NCBI GenBank assembly: GCA_965234325.1
Contig: OZ248415.1
Span: 1 to 64,000, forward strand
Direction of reading: 5' to 3'
DNA length: 64,000 nt
Source of the DNA: Limnohabitans kasalickyi
GTDB lineage: Bacteria; Pseudomonadota; Gammaproteobacteria; Burkholderiales; Burkholderiaceae_C
Shown: one piece after another, positions 21,827 to 31,120 of the stretch
How positions within the stretch are numbered: position 1 is the stretch's first letter
Layout of the letters: every line of letters starts with the position of its first letter
Notes under the pieces: generated by a model
Seen by the model: the letters and a program-made list of their open reading frames with translations, nothing else
Database searches by the model: none
What the model was told of the DNA's origin: nothing
Made by a program: the position numbers and the translations under genes

Positions 21827-22879
21827 ATGTTCAAAGTCCATGCCGTTGCGCCTGTTAATTTGCCCAAGCTCTTGCGCGAGATGCCCAAGGCCGAGCTGCA
21901 CATTCACATCGAGGGTTCGCTCGAGCCCGAACTCATCTTTGCGTTGGCCGAGCGCAATGGTGTCAAGCTGCCCTACGCCAACGTCGACGCCTTGCGCGCA
22001 GCGTATGCCTTCACCAACCTGCAAAGTTTTTTGGACATTTACTATGCAGGTGCGAGCGTGCTGCTGCACGAGCAAGATTTTTACGACATGGCGTGGGCCT
22101 ACCTTCTACGCGCCCAAGCCGACAACGTCGTTCACACCGAAATCTTCTTTGACCCACAGACGCATACCGAGCGTGGCGTGCCCATGGCGACCGTCATCAA
22201 TGGTTTGCACCGCGCCTGTGTGGATGCGCAAGCGCAGTTGGGTGTCAGCGCACAACTCATTTTGTGTTTCTTGCGCCATTTGAGCGAAGAGGCTGCATTG
22301 CAAACCTTCAACGAAGCGTTGCCCTTCAAAGACAAATTCATCGGCGTAGGTTTGGACTCCAGCGAAGTCGGTCACCCGCCCGAGAAATTTAAAAACGTGT
22401 TTGCCTTGGCGCACGCCCATGGCTTGCATTTGGTGGCGCATGCTGGTGAGGAGGGTCCGCCCGCTTATATGTGGAGTGCCTTGGATGTGTTGCACGTGGA
22501 CCGGATTGACCACGGCGTGCAGGCCGTACACGATGCGGCGCTGATGGCGCGTTTGGCCAAAGATCGCGTGCCATTGACGGTGTGTCCGCTGTCGAATCAA
22601 AAACTCTGCGTTTTCCCCGATTTGAAAGACCACAACATTAGCCAATTGCTCGACGCCGGCTTGTGCGTGACCATCAACTCGGACGACCCCGCTTACTTTG
22701 GCGGCTACATGAACGACAACTTTGTGCAAACCTTCGCGGCCACGGGCATGACGGCGCAGCAGGCGTATGCACTGGCGCGCAACAGCTTTGAAGCCAGCTT
22801 TGTGCCAGAGGTGCAGCGCCAGAAGTGGATGCATGAACTCAAGCTGTGTTTTGAGCGCTTTGCCGAAGGCGACAACTGA
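21827..22879 (+). CDS. Adenine/adenosine deaminase family protein
   Basis: 350 aa, usual length. Zinc and catalytic residues are in place: HIHIEGS near residue 25, VAHAGEE (His and Glu, about 205), a second His in RIDHGVQ and the Asp pair in NSDDPAYFGGY. The SDDPAYFGGY form is typical of the adenine deaminase branch of the family, whereas adenosine deaminases have a different loop. I therefore favour hydrolytic deamination of adenine to hypoxanthine in purine salvage, with adenosine as the alternative. It is the first clearly core gene right of the island, followed closely by dcd. Confidence 0.88.
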   Translation: MFKVHAVAPVNLPKLLREMPKAELHIHIEGSLEPELIFALAERNGVKLPYANVDALRAAYAFTNLQSFLDIYYAGASVLLHEQDFYDMAWAYLLRAQADNVVHTEIFFDPQTHTERGVPMATVINGLHRACVDAQAQLGVSAQLILCFLRHLSEEAALQTFNEALPFKDKFIGVGLDSSEVGHPPEKFKNVFALAHAHGLHLVAHAGEEGPPAYMWSALDVLHVDRIDHGVQAVHDAALMARLAKDRVPLTVCPLSNQKLCVFPDLKDHNISQLLDAGLCVTINSDDPAYFGGYMNDNFVQTFAATGMTAQQAYALARNSFEASFVPEVQRQKWMHELKLCFERFAEGDN

Positions 22880-22920
22880 AGAAAGAAAGGGGGGCTTTGA
22901 CGAAGCCCTAAAATTAGCCC

Positions 22921-23496
22921 ATGAGCATCAAATCAGACAAATGGATTCGCCGCATGGCGCAAGAGCACGGCATGATCGAGCCGTTCGAGCCAGGCCAGAT
23001 TCGTCAAAACGCTGCGGGCGAAAAAATCGTCAGCTACGGTACCAGTAGCTACGGTTACGACATCCGTTGTGCGCCTGAGTTCAAGGTGTTCACCAACATC
23101 TACAGCACGGTGGTGGACCCCAAGAACTTTGATCCCAAAAGCTTTGTCGACATCGAATCGGACGTGTGCATCATCCCGCCCAACAGCTTTGCGCTGGCCC
23201 GCACCATGGAGTACTTCCGTATCCCTCGCAATGTGCTGACCGTGTGTTTGGGCAAGAGCACCTACGCACGCTGCGGCATCATCGTCAACGTCACGCCATT
23301 CGAGCCCGAGTGGGAAGGCTATGTGACTTTGGAGTTTTCCAACACCACACCGCTGCCTGCCAAGATTTACGCTGGCGAGGGCTGTGCCCAAGTATTGTTC
23401 TTCGAGAGCGACAAAGACGACGTGTGCGAAACCAGCTACAAAGACCGTGGCGGCAAGTACCAAGGCCAAGTGGGCGTGACGCTGCCTAAGACGTAA
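22921..23496 (+). CDS. dcd: dCTP deaminase
   Basis: 191 aa, near the usual 188. Converts dCTP to dUTP plus ammonia, feeding dTTP synthesis. Typical signatures: MSIKSDKWIRRMA start, GTSSYGYDIRCAPEFKVF, then GKSTYARCGIIVNVTPFEPEWEGYVTLEFSNTTPLPAKIYAGEGCAQVLF containing the catalytic Arg and Glu, and a C-terminal KYQGQ lid. Acts as a cytosolic homotrimer. It starts 41 bp after the deaminase gene in the same direction; both belong to nucleotide metabolism. Confidence 0.97.
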   Translation: MSIKSDKWIRRMAQEHGMIEPFEPGQIRQNAAGEKIVSYGTSSYGYDIRCAPEFKVFTNIYSTVVDPKNFDPKSFVDIESDVCIIPPNSFALARTMEYFRIPRNVLTVCLGKSTYARCGIIVNVTPFEPEWEGYVTLEFSNTTPLPAKIYAGEGCAQVLFFESDKDDVCETSYKDRGGKYQGQVGVTLPKT

Positions 23497-23577
23497 AGCC
23501 TTGGCACGCTGCCTTTTCAAGGGCGAAAACGACTGCTTTGGGCCTAGCCGTCCACAATGCGACAATATGCCCCAGAC

Positions 23578-25065
23578 ATGACGACCTCTTTTTCCAATTT
23601 GCAGCTGGCCCCCGCGCTGGCACGCGCCGTAGCCGAGATGGGCTACGAATCCATGACCCCCATTCAAGCTCAGGCCATCCCGGTGGTTTTGACGGGCCAA
23701 GATGTGATGGGTGCAGCTCAAACCGGTACCGGTAAAACAGCGGCGTTCTCGCTGCCGTTGCTGCAACGTTTGCTCAAACACGAAAACAGCTCCACATCAC
23801 CCGCCCGCCATCCTGTGCGCGCCTTGGTGCTGTTGCCAACCCGTGAGCTGGCCGATCAAGTGGCCCAGCAAATCAAACAATACGCCGTGCACACCAACCT
23901 CCGCAGCATGGTGGTGTTTGGCGGCATGGACATGAAGCCCCAAACCCTCGAGCTGAAAAAAGGCGTCGAGGTCTTGGTGGCCACCCCAGGCCGTTTGCTC
24001 GATCACATTGAAGCCAAAAACGTGGTGTTGAACCAAGTTGAATACGTGGTGCTCGACGAAGCCGACCGCATGTTGGACATTGGCTTCTTGCCCGATTTGC
24101 AGCGCATCTTGAGCCACTTGCCCAAACAGCGCACCACGCTGTTGTTCTCGGCCACCTTCTCGCCCGAGATCAAACGCTTGGCCGGCAGTTACTTGCAAAA
24201 CCCCGTCACCATTGAAGTGGCGCGCCCCAACGAGACAGCGGCCACCATCACGCAGCAGTTCTACAGCGTCAGCGTGGACGACAAGTACAACGCTTTGCGC
24301 CAACTCATCAAGTCCAACGGCATGAAGCAAGCCTTTGTATTTTGTAACAGCAAGCTCGGCTGCGCCCGTTTGGCCCGCTCGTTGGAGCGCGATGGTTTCC
24401 GCACCAGCGCCCTGCACGGCGACAAGAGCCAAGACGAACGTTTGAAAGCCCTCGAAGGCTTCAAAAAAGGCGAAGTCGATTTGTTGGTGTGTACCGATGT
24501 GGCCGCGCGCGGTTTGGACATCAAAGACGTTCCTGCCGTGTTCAACTTTGACATCCCCTTCAACGCTGAAGACTATGTGCACCGCATTGGCCGCACAGGG
24601 CGTGCTGGCGCTTTGGGTCAAGCCATCAGCTTTGTGTCGGGCAGCGACCAACGCTTGGTGGCAGACATTGAGAAGTTGCTCAAAACCAAAATCACCTTAG
24701 AAAACGTGACCGTTGAGCAAGACCGCTCGCGCGAGCGTCGCGAACCCCGCAGCGACTCACGCGAACCGCGTGCAGATTTTTCTCGTGGCGAGCCACGCGG
24801 TGAGCGTTCAGATTTTTCAAGCCGTCCACGTGAAGGCTATGCCTCGCGCGATGCACGTCCCCGCGAGCAAGACAGCCGCCGCAGCCGTGAAGTGGGCTAT
24901 GTGCCTGCACCACGCGTCAAGAACGACCCGTTTTTTGACAAGCCTTACGAAGCCTCCGTGCGTAGCGCAGAAGCTGTGGTGCCTGTGGCACCCGATCCCT
25001 TGCGCAAGTCGGCCAACATTAAGCCAAGGCGGGTGATGGCGGCGTTGTTCAAGTCGACCACTTAA
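23578..25065 (+). CDS. rhlE: DEAD-box RNA helicase RhlE
   Basis: 495 aa from ATG 23578, where the protein reads MTTSFSNLQLAPAL as RhlE homologues do; an ATG at 23557 would add seven residues. All DEAD motifs are seen: Q motif (TPIQAQAIP), I AQTGTGKT, Ia PTRELADQ, II DEAD, III SAT, IV FVFCNSK, V TDVAARGLD, VI HRIGRTGRAG. After residue 380 comes an Arg/Ser/Glu-rich disordered tail (SREPRADFSRGEPRGERS) used for RNA contact. Role: ATP-dependent remodelling of RNA, ribosome assembly and mRNA turnover. A terminator follows at once. Confidence 0.95.
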   Translation: MTTSFSNLQLAPALARAVAEMGYESMTPIQAQAIPVVLTGQDVMGAAQTGTGKTAAFSLPLLQRLLKHENSSTSPARHPVRALVLLPTRELADQVAQQIKQYAVHTNLRSMVVFGGMDMKPQTLELKKGVEVLVATPGRLLDHIEAKNVVLNQVEYVVLDEADRMLDIGFLPDLQRILSHLPKQRTTLLFSATFSPEIKRLAGSYLQNPVTIEVARPNETAATITQQFYSVSVDDKYNALRQLIKSNGMKQAFVFCNSKLGCARLARSLERDGFRTSALHGDKSQDERLKALEGFKKGEVDLLVCTDVAARGLDIKDVPAVFNFDIPFNAEDYVHRIGRTGRAGALGQAISFVSGSDQRLVADIEKLLKTKITLENVTVEQDRSRERREPRSDSREPRADFSRGEPRGERSDFSSRPREGYASRDARPREQDSRRSREVGYVPAPRVKNDPFFDKPYEASVRSAEAVVPVAPDPLRKSANIKPRRVMAALFKSTT

Positions 25066-25071
25066 AAGGAA

Positions 25072-25098
25072 ACGCGCCAAAAAATGGCGCGTTTTTTT
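25072..25098 (+). terminator. Rho-independent terminator of rhlE
   Basis: ACGCGCCA (25072-25079) pairs with TGGCGCGT (25085-25092) around AAAAA, followed by a T-run to 25098, 6 bp after the stop. Confidence 0.9.
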
Positions 25099-25129
25099 GG
25101 TCCGCCAGTCACTGCTCAGCGCATCCAGC

Positions 25130-25707
25130 CTAAGGTGGCGCATTATTTCCACGTCCTACTCGCTCTTGGACGGCTTTTTGCGAATACGTGTTTTTGGCTT
25201 CGCCCAGCATGGTGAAGATCAACTCCAGGTGGGTCATGTGGTCGCGCAGGTTGTTGCCGGTCTTCACCTCATCCAGGCCTTTGAACTGGCTGTGTTCGCC
25301 GGGCGTCACGCCAAAGGTGGCGCTGGCCAGTTCGGGGTTTTCAATTTCTTTGACTCGCTCGTAACCCACTTGCGCTAGCCAGCGTTTGAACGGCTCGGCC
25401 TTCGGCGATGGGATGGACTGGATGATGCGGAACAGACCTTCGGTGTTGGCGCAATCGGTCTTGCGCTGTTTGCCGTCTGAGGCCGTCAGTTTCAACCCGT
25501 GACAAAACGTCACGGGTTGGCCACCCTCTGCATTGAGCCGCTGTTTGAGTTTGCGCCAATAGGCACCTGCACCTAGGTAGGCTGCCGGTCAGGGTCGCCA
25601 GACACGGCGAATGGTGGTTTCTTGGAATACCGCGATGTGGTGCGCGGGATCGTTGGGGGTGGGCGATTCGTCCACGCTTTGCGGGTATGTGTCGCTGCAG
25701 TTGCGCC
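25130..25707 (-). pseudogene. Decayed BRO-family phage antirepressor
   Basis: Two pieces of one family are separated by damage. Upstream (about 25707-25600) the frame encodes NDPAHHIAVFQETTIRRVW, the BRO-N start, and ends at a stop. Downstream (25588-25130) it reads AYWRKLKQRLN...VTFCHGLKL...DCANTEGLFRIIQSIPSPKAEPFKRWLAQVGYERV, then skips to ATFGVTPGEHSQFKGL...NLRDHMTHLELIFTMLGEA. Related full-length proteins have extra sequence at both joints, so at least two deletions and a frame break occurred. Intact members are phage-type regulators. No start codon remains for the N-terminal part. It marks a former mobile element in front of the RM locus. Confidence 0.75.
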
Positions 25708-25736
25708 GCTAGGACAATGAAGGTTAGATGCCTAGG

Positions 25737-26615
25737 TTATAGATCAAACGGTTCAAGATTTTTTACGACTTCGAGCCATGAATATTTCATTGACTCGCAG
25801 ATTCCTTCAAGTCCCGGAAATAAGCGCTTTGCTGTCATTCCCATCTGCAAAAGCTGGTTAACCACCTTGTAATAGCTATCCTGTTCGTTATCAAAGACAA
25901 ATTCGACCCAAGGCGTGTCATGCGGTTTTATGGCCTTCACCGGAAGGAGGTTCTTGTGCAGCCAGTCTTCAATGTCCAAGTCGATGCGGCTTGGAATCAT
26001 GAAAAGGCCGTCTTGGGCCTCCTGCCTCGGATTGAGTTTGGAGCCATCAAAGAAGCCCACAAAATCAACAGCTGCGGGTTTGGTGCCAACTCCATACTCT
26101 TCTGTTTTTGGATTAAATGGTGGGACTATCTTTTCATACTGAGGGAGCTTTTCTCGAGCGGCTTTTGCACGACCACGAACACTATCTACGTGGAGCGCGT
26201 GGATGCTGTACGGCCCCGTACTCTTGCCGGACTCACGCAAAGCAAAATAGAGTGCAGCAGCTGGATTGAAAGTGAAATCCAACAGTCGCGTAGGACTGCC
26301 GTAATGCTGCATCAAAGCCAGCCAAGTCAGCTTGTCGTTGGAGTCTGGAAGATGACCAAGATGGATGTGCGCAGCCCCGCGAAATCGATTGATCTGAGCT
26401 CGCTCTCTTGGATACCAGCTTGAAGAGGGGATCGCTTTGCCTCGATGATTTCTCAGGAAACTATCAAGACTGGATTCCAGCTTCCAGTTATTGGGCCCAT
26501 CGTCAGCGAAACGTGAGTGACCTCGGTAAACCCAGCTCCGCATACCCATTTGCTCGACTTGTTTGAAGTAGTCGTGTGCATCTTTACAGTAAATTTTTTT
26601 GATCAACATATTCAT
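25737..26615 (-). CDS. FRG-domain protein, RM-linked
   Basis: 292 aa. The FRG domain is evident: WVYRGHS near residue 28 (the name-giving F/Y-R-G motif), then LALMQHYGSPTRLLDFTFNPAAALYFAL at about 100-130, its strongest signature. The later part is unassigned. The biochemical role of FRG domains is not established; they recur beside phage and defence genes. Its ATG overlaps the stop of the MmeI-like gene (TAATG at 26617-26613), so the two are translationally coupled. I infer a defence accessory, perhaps acting when restriction fails. Confidence 0.85.
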   Translation of the reverse strand: MNMLIKKIYCKDAHDYFKQVEQMGMRSWVYRGHSRFADDGPNNWKLESSLDSFLRNHRGKAIPSSSWYPRERAQINRFRGAAHIHLGHLPDSNDKLTWLALMQHYGSPTRLLDFTFNPAAALYFALRESGKSTGPYSIHALHVDSVRGRAKAAREKLPQYEKIVPPFNPKTEEYGVGTKPAAVDFVGFFDGSKLNPRQEAQDGLFMIPSRIDLDIEDWLHKNLLPVKAIKPHDTPWVEFVFDNEQDSYYKVVNQLLQMGMTAKRLFPGLEGICESMKYSWLEVVKNLEPFDL

Positions 26616-29410
26616 TAATTTTCTGTGGCCTTAGTTTTGCGTGTTTTCTTGGCAGCCGGAACAGGCAGCAAGCTGGTGATGCGTTGGTACAGCTCGAACA
26701 GGAAAGCCACGCGTTCGGCGTCGGAGGCGTAGGTCTTTTTGCCGCCGCTGGGTTGGTAGGCGGCGTCTACGGCAGTGTCTAGTTTTTGGTGGGCCTTGAG
26801 CAGGGCCGGGGGCATGGTCAGCGGGTCGTAGAGGTCGGCCAATGACGAGCTGGCAAATTGGGCGCGGGCGTCGAGCACGCATTGGGCGGCTTGTTCGATG
26901 GCGGTGCGGTGTTTGTCGCTGAGCGGCTCGCCAGCGAAGCCGGGCCAAGGGTAGTTGTTGAAGACGATGCTGATCGAATATTGAAAATCGCTTTTAAGCC
27001 GTCCGCTGACAGATCGTGTCCAAGCCATATGCATCGCAGATTGAAGGACACCATATTCAGCCAAACTTGCATTGGGAAGTAGTCGTAACTTATTACTTGC
27101 AAGTGTTGCTGGCTCAAGGTAGCCAAGTGGGATGTATTTGCGGCGCTCGGAAGATACCTCTGGGATAACCATATACGGCCTTGCAGGCATGAATTCAACA
27201 TGAAACCGGGTGGGTGTTTCTGCAAGTTTTTGTGTTGGTGGACTTTTGCTTGAAAGCCTTGATTTTTTTACGGCTTGTACACGCTTCATTGCTTCAGGCA
27301 TGGCCCTGATTTCCGATGGTGAACAGTCGCCGAGCCAAAGGCACCAGCGTTCATAGCCATTCAGAAATTCGTCGGCACCCAACCAGCGGCGAAACCACTT
27401 TTCACTTTGGGGTTCAAGCGCAATGAATGTGTCACGCTCTTCTGTGGTGAAAAGGTAATTGCCACCGTCGATTGGTTTGTTGCCAATGCCAATTTCTGGA
27501 ACATCGCAAATGGGGTTGTTTCTTCGAGGCAAAACGACATCAGGTGCATCCACCAAGTAAGGATTGATGTTCTTTGCAGGCACGGCCAAAGGTGTGCCTT
27601 TGATGTCTTCGTATTCGTAGATCGTTTTATTGCTGAGGTCTTGCAGTCCAAAGCCCAAGATCACGCAATGCACGGCTGCTTTGCCTCTGGCTTCATTGCT
27701 CCAGCTGAACGTGCGGTGCGCAAATTGAATGCGAATGCCTTGGCTCAACATCCAGCCCCACAGCACGCCAACTTGTTCGCCTTGGGTAATGCTGTTGGTG
27801 GACACAAACGCACTGCGGCAGGAAGGGGCGTAGTTTATGTAGCGTGCGGCTTTGACGTACCAAGCCGCCACAAAGTCGAGCAAGCCAGCGTTGTCGATTG
27901 TTTCAAACACAAGGCGTGTGTCTTCACGTTGCGCATCGTCCATGAATTTGGCGCCCACAAACGGCGGATTGCCCAACACATAACTGCACCGCTGCGCAGG
28001 CAGCACGTCGTTCCAGTCCACGCGCAGGGCGTTGCCGTGTTGAATGTGCGGCGTGCTTTTGAGTGGGATGCGCGCAAAGTACAAACCAAACTCCACGCTC
28101 ACGCGCAGGTTCATTTGGTGGTCCACCAGCCACAGGGCCACTTGGGCAATTTGTGCCGGGAACTCTTCGATCTCGATGCCAAAGAATTGGTCCACGTTCA
28201 CGCCAATCAGGGCATGCACGTCCACCGTCAGCTGGCCTTTGTGGGCGCTCAGTTCGTGGTCGGCCCGCAGCACTTTTAGCTCCAGCTCGCGCAGTTCGCG
28301 GTAGCTGATCACAAGGAAGTTGCCGCAGCCACAGGCGGGGTCAAAAAACGTCAGCTGGCGCAGCTTTTTATGAAACTCAAACAGCTTGTTGCGGTTGCCT
28401 TTGACACGCTCAAACTCGGCGTGCAGTTCGTCCAGAAACAGGGGCTTGATCAGCTTGAGGATGTTGGCCTCAGACGTGTAGTGCGCGCCCAAGTTGCGGC
28501 GGGCCTTTTCGTCCATGATGCTTTGAAACAAGCTGCCAAAGATAGCGGGGCTGATGGCCGACCAGTCGAGCGCACACGCATCCAGCAGCGCTTCGCGCAT
28601 GGCGGTGCTGAAGTCGGCCATGGGCAAGGTTTCTTCAAACAGTTTGCCGTTGATGTACGCAAACTTAGCTAGCTGTTCGTCGATGTGTTTGTTGCGGCTG
28701 GCTTCGTGCGTGTTGAGCACTTGAAAAAGCTGGCCCAAGCGCGGCCCTAGGTCAGAGCCATCGGGCGCGGTGCGTTCTTCTACAAAGTCACGAAACGATT
28801 GCGCGGGCTGGAAGATACCGGTGTCGTCGGCAAACAAGCAAAACAGCAAGCGCACCAGCAGCACCTCTAGCGCGTGGCCTTCGTAGCCGCTGGCCTTGAG
28901 GGCGTCATGCAATCGGCCTAACGCCAAAGCCGCTTTGATGTTGACGGGATCTTCGGCCCGAATGTCTTGCACCTTGTAGCCCGCCAACAGGCCAAACAGC
29001 TTGACGTGTTTGTGCAGGTGCTGAAGCTCAAACTCCACGGTTTCGCCGGTGGCCAAGATGCGCACGCGAAAGCGGGCAAAGTCGCACACCACCACCAGTT
29101 GGGGCAGGTCGCGCTCGGGCAGGTTGTGCAGGTAGCCCACGGCTTGGTCTACTGCATCGTCGAGGTTTTTGCCGCGTGACTTGTGCTCCACCAACAGCAC
29201 GCCCGGCCAAAACAAATCGACAAAGCCTTGAGCACCGCCCAGCTTTTTGACGTTCAGCTCAAAGGTGGCAACGCGTTTGTCGGTGATGCCAAAGATTTCA
29301 AAGAAGGCAATCCAGAAGGGTTTGGCTTCGCTGTCTTCGTTAGTAGCGTCGGCCCAGGTTTTGCTGAAAAGCAATGCCCTAGATTTAATCTCGTTCCAAT
29401 TAAGACCCAT
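26615..29410 (-). CDS. MmeI-like type II restriction-modification fusion enzyme
   Basis: 931 aa single-chain endonuclease plus adenine methyltransferase. The N-terminal nuclease core VDLFWPGVLLVEHKSRGKNLD (about 64-84) has the D-x(n)-E-x-K signature of MmeI relatives. A helical linker leads to motif I FFDPACGCGNFL (about 368) and catalytic motif IV GNPPF (about 484), an N6-adenine methyltransferase of the gamma class. The 600-850 region, with many aromatic and charged residues, should be the target recognition domain, so specificity cannot be read. A single enzyme can methylate host DNA and cut foreign DNA. It is transcribed with the FRG gene. Confidence 0.92.
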   Translation of the reverse strand: MGLNWNEIKSRALLFSKTWADATNEDSEAKPFWIAFFEIFGITDKRVATFELNVKKLGGAQGFVDLFWPGVLLVEHKSRGKNLDDAVDQAVGYLHNLPERDLPQLVVVCDFARFRVRILATGETVEFELQHLHKHVKLFGLLAGYKVQDIRAEDPVNIKAALALGRLHDALKASGYEGHALEVLLVRLLFCLFADDTGIFQPAQSFRDFVEERTAPDGSDLGPRLGQLFQVLNTHEASRNKHIDEQLAKFAYINGKLFEETLPMADFSTAMREALLDACALDWSAISPAIFGSLFQSIMDEKARRNLGAHYTSEANILKLIKPLFLDELHAEFERVKGNRNKLFEFHKKLRQLTFFDPACGCGNFLVISYRELRELELKVLRADHELSAHKGQLTVDVHALIGVNVDQFFGIEIEEFPAQIAQVALWLVDHQMNLRVSVEFGLYFARIPLKSTPHIQHGNALRVDWNDVLPAQRCSYVLGNPPFVGAKFMDDAQREDTRLVFETIDNAGLLDFVAAWYVKAARYINYAPSCRSAFVSTNSITQGEQVGVLWGWMLSQGIRIQFAHRTFSWSNEARGKAAVHCVILGFGLQDLSNKTIYEYEDIKGTPLAVPAKNINPYLVDAPDVVLPRRNNPICDVPEIGIGNKPIDGGNYLFTTEERDTFIALEPQSEKWFRRWLGADEFLNGYERWCLWLGDCSPSEIRAMPEAMKRVQAVKKSRLSSKSPPTQKLAETPTRFHVEFMPARPYMVIPEVSSERRKYIPLGYLEPATLASNKLRLLPNASLAEYGVLQSAMHMAWTRSVSGRLKSDFQYSISIVFNNYPWPGFAGEPLSDKHRTAIEQAAQCVLDARAQFASSSLADLYDPLTMPPALLKAHQKLDTAVDAAYQPSGGKKTYASDAERVAFLFELYQRITSLLPVPAAKKTRKTKATEN

Positions 29411-29603
29411 TTAGTGCTCATTTAAAGAGCCTGAATAGTACTGGAAAGTTCTCTATTTTTTGTTTGAGGTAGCTCTAGAGGAGTAACTAAAGTGCCTATG
29501 CGCGGTCCGCCAGCTGACACATTACTTGGCTAGCCAATGGGTCAATCTCGAATCAGCTGGAATACTTCCCAAAGAGGGTCAAACATCGCGTCCCAATGGC
29601 CCA

Positions 29604-29636
29604 AGAAAAAATGCCAGTCAGTTGTTTAACTGACTG
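29604..29636 (-). terminator. Rho-independent terminator of the tctC-hyu operon
   Basis: Read on the minus strand, CAGTCAGTT pairs with AACTGACTG (29636-29628 with 29623-29615) around a 4-base loop, followed by GGCA and T6. It lies 55 bp after the stop of the binding-protein gene. The rest of 29411-29690 shows no gene. Confidence 0.8.
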
Positions 29637-29690
29637 ACATTAGCTGCATAGCTGGCTTTTTCATGCCTGCATCTGAATTGCGAATGTTGC

Positions 29691-30659
29691 TTACTCAGGT
29701 TTAAAGCCTGCGCCCTTTAACAATTCTGCGTTTTCGGTGATGTACTTTCCTGTGTACTTCTTGAATTCATCGACTGACTCTACGACGGGCTCAATGCCGA
29801 GCTGTTCGAAAGCGCCTGATTTAGTGAGTTGACGAACTGCTTCGTTGGCTGCTTTATTTAAAAATTGAACGCGGTCATCAGGCGTAGCTTTGGGCGCCCA
29901 GATCCCGTACCAAGATTCGGTGACAAATTTTGGATAGCCACTTTCAGAGGCGGTGGGCACATTGGGCATCACAGAACTTCGGTTTGCAGAGGTGACGATG
30001 ATGGGTTTCACCTTGCCTGCTTTAGCCATGGATTGCAGCGAAATGATGGAGTCAATCAAGATTTGTGAATGTCCGCCAGCGACATCGGTCAGTGCAGGCG
30101 CTGTGCCTTTGTAGGCGGTCATTGTCAGATTCAGATTTCCTTCTTTGGCAAACATCAACGTGGCCAAATGACTGGCTGCACCTAAGGCGGGCAAACCAGC
30201 TGTCCACTTGTCTGGATTTTGCTTGGCCGCATCCATCACTTCTTTCAGTTTCGTTTGTGGCAACGTCGGTGCAATCACCATCAGCAACGGGGCTTCGCCC
30301 ACACGTGCGACATATGAGAAATCAGTCAGCGGGTCATAGGGCGGGTTTGAAATGACCAGCCTTGTCAAAGCGTGTGTCGACGCTGAGAAAAGCAAAGTCT
30401 GACCGTCAGGTGTAGCAGTTTGAACAAACTTTGCGCCAATTGTGCCGCTGGCACCTGGTTTGTTCTCCACCACGATTGAAGCATTCAAATTTGATTGCAT
30501 CTGCTTCGCAATCAATCGAGCGGCATTGTCTACGCCACCACCAGCAGCAAATGGCACGATTAATTTAATCGTGCCATCTGGAAATTTTGTCTGCGCAGAT
30601 GCAAATGCTGTTGCTGTCAGCAAAGCAATAGACAGTATTTTTTTTCTCAATGTAATCAT
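29691..30659 (-). CDS. Bug/TctC-family periplasmic substrate-binding protein
   Basis: 322 aa. Signal peptide at 1-22 (MITLRKKILSIALLTATAFASA, cleavage ASA-Q). The mature part has family signatures: I-x-hIVPFAAGGGVDNAAR, VENKPGASGTIGA, LLFSASTHA, and GYPKFVTESWYGIWAP. Members bind carboxylates and other small molecules in the periplasm and are especially numerous in Burkholderiales; most lack matching membrane genes, as here. Last gene of the FAH-hyuA-hyuB-141aa-tctC operon, so its ligand is probably the substrate of that pathway. Confidence 0.92.
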   Translation of the reverse strand: MITLRKKILSIALLTATAFASAQTKFPDGTIKLIVPFAAGGGVDNAARLIAKQMQSNLNASIVVENKPGASGTIGAKFVQTATPDGQTLLFSASTHALTRLVISNPPYDPLTDFSYVARVGEAPLLMVIAPTLPQTKLKEVMDAAKQNPDKWTAGLPALGAASHLATLMFAKEGNLNLTMTAYKGTAPALTDVAGGHSQILIDSIISLQSMAKAGKVKPIIVTSANRSSVMPNVPTASESGYPKFVTESWYGIWAPKATPDDRVQFLNKAANEAVRQLTKSGAFEQLGIEPVVESVDEFKKYTGKYITENAELLKGAGFKPE

Positions 30660-30694
30660 GTTTGTCTCCAGTCAAATTTTGAACTCACACCAGC

Positions 30695-31120
30695 TTAATC
30701 TCTGTAACCTTTGCGCCATGCGGAAGAGCCACCAAATAAAGGGGCCTCAGGCGCAAGGCCATGGAGCTTGACATATGACTCAATCGTTTTCGTCATACGT
30801 GGCAGCAACCAATTAGTCACAGATTCACTCACGTCCGCATCATCTTCCAAGCGGCTCAAGATGTTTCGAATGGCTTTGTTTTGTGAAGCAATAGGGCCGG
30901 GTGCAAGCAAAAAAGCCACGACATCTGTCTGGCCTAGTCGTTCACTTTCCGCCCATAAATAGTCTGCGATGTCGAGCTCGAAATCTTCGAGCGTGACACT
31001 CATGCCACTCATCGTGCATGAGCATCCCATGGCAACGTGCTGACCTGACAACCGGTTCCAAAGACCGGAGAGGTGAGCAGCTTGCTGTTGGGATGCTGTC
31101 ATTTCAAATAACTCAGGCAA
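30695..31120 (-). CDS. Small protein of the hyuAB operon, 141 aa
   Basis: I do not recognise a named family. It contains GCSCTMSG (two close Cys, about 33-35) that could bind a metal, and then an acidic alpha-helical section. It overlaps hyuB by 8 bp and precedes the binding-protein gene by 35 bp, so it is made with the hydantoinase/oxoprolinase subunits. ATP-dependent carboxylases and hydantoinases of this superfamily can have a third small subunit, and this may be one; that is inference. Confidence 0.6.
   Translation of the reverse strand: MPELFEMTASQQQAAHLSGLWNRLSGQHVAMGCSCTMSGMSVTLEDFELDIADYLWAESERLGQTDVVAFLLAPGPIASQNKAIRNILSRLEDDADVSESVTNWLLPRMTKTIESYVKLHGLAPEAPLFGGSSAWRKGYRD

Noticed and set aside
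23797..24651. Long leftward ORF (284 codons) opposite rhlE
   Set aside because: Mirror of a strongly conserved helicase gene in GC-rich DNA; no start signal and His/Val-rich shadow composition.
27407..28279. 290-codon rightward ORF opposite the MmeI-like gene
   Set aside because: Antisense shadow; the leftward frame holds all methyltransferase motifs.
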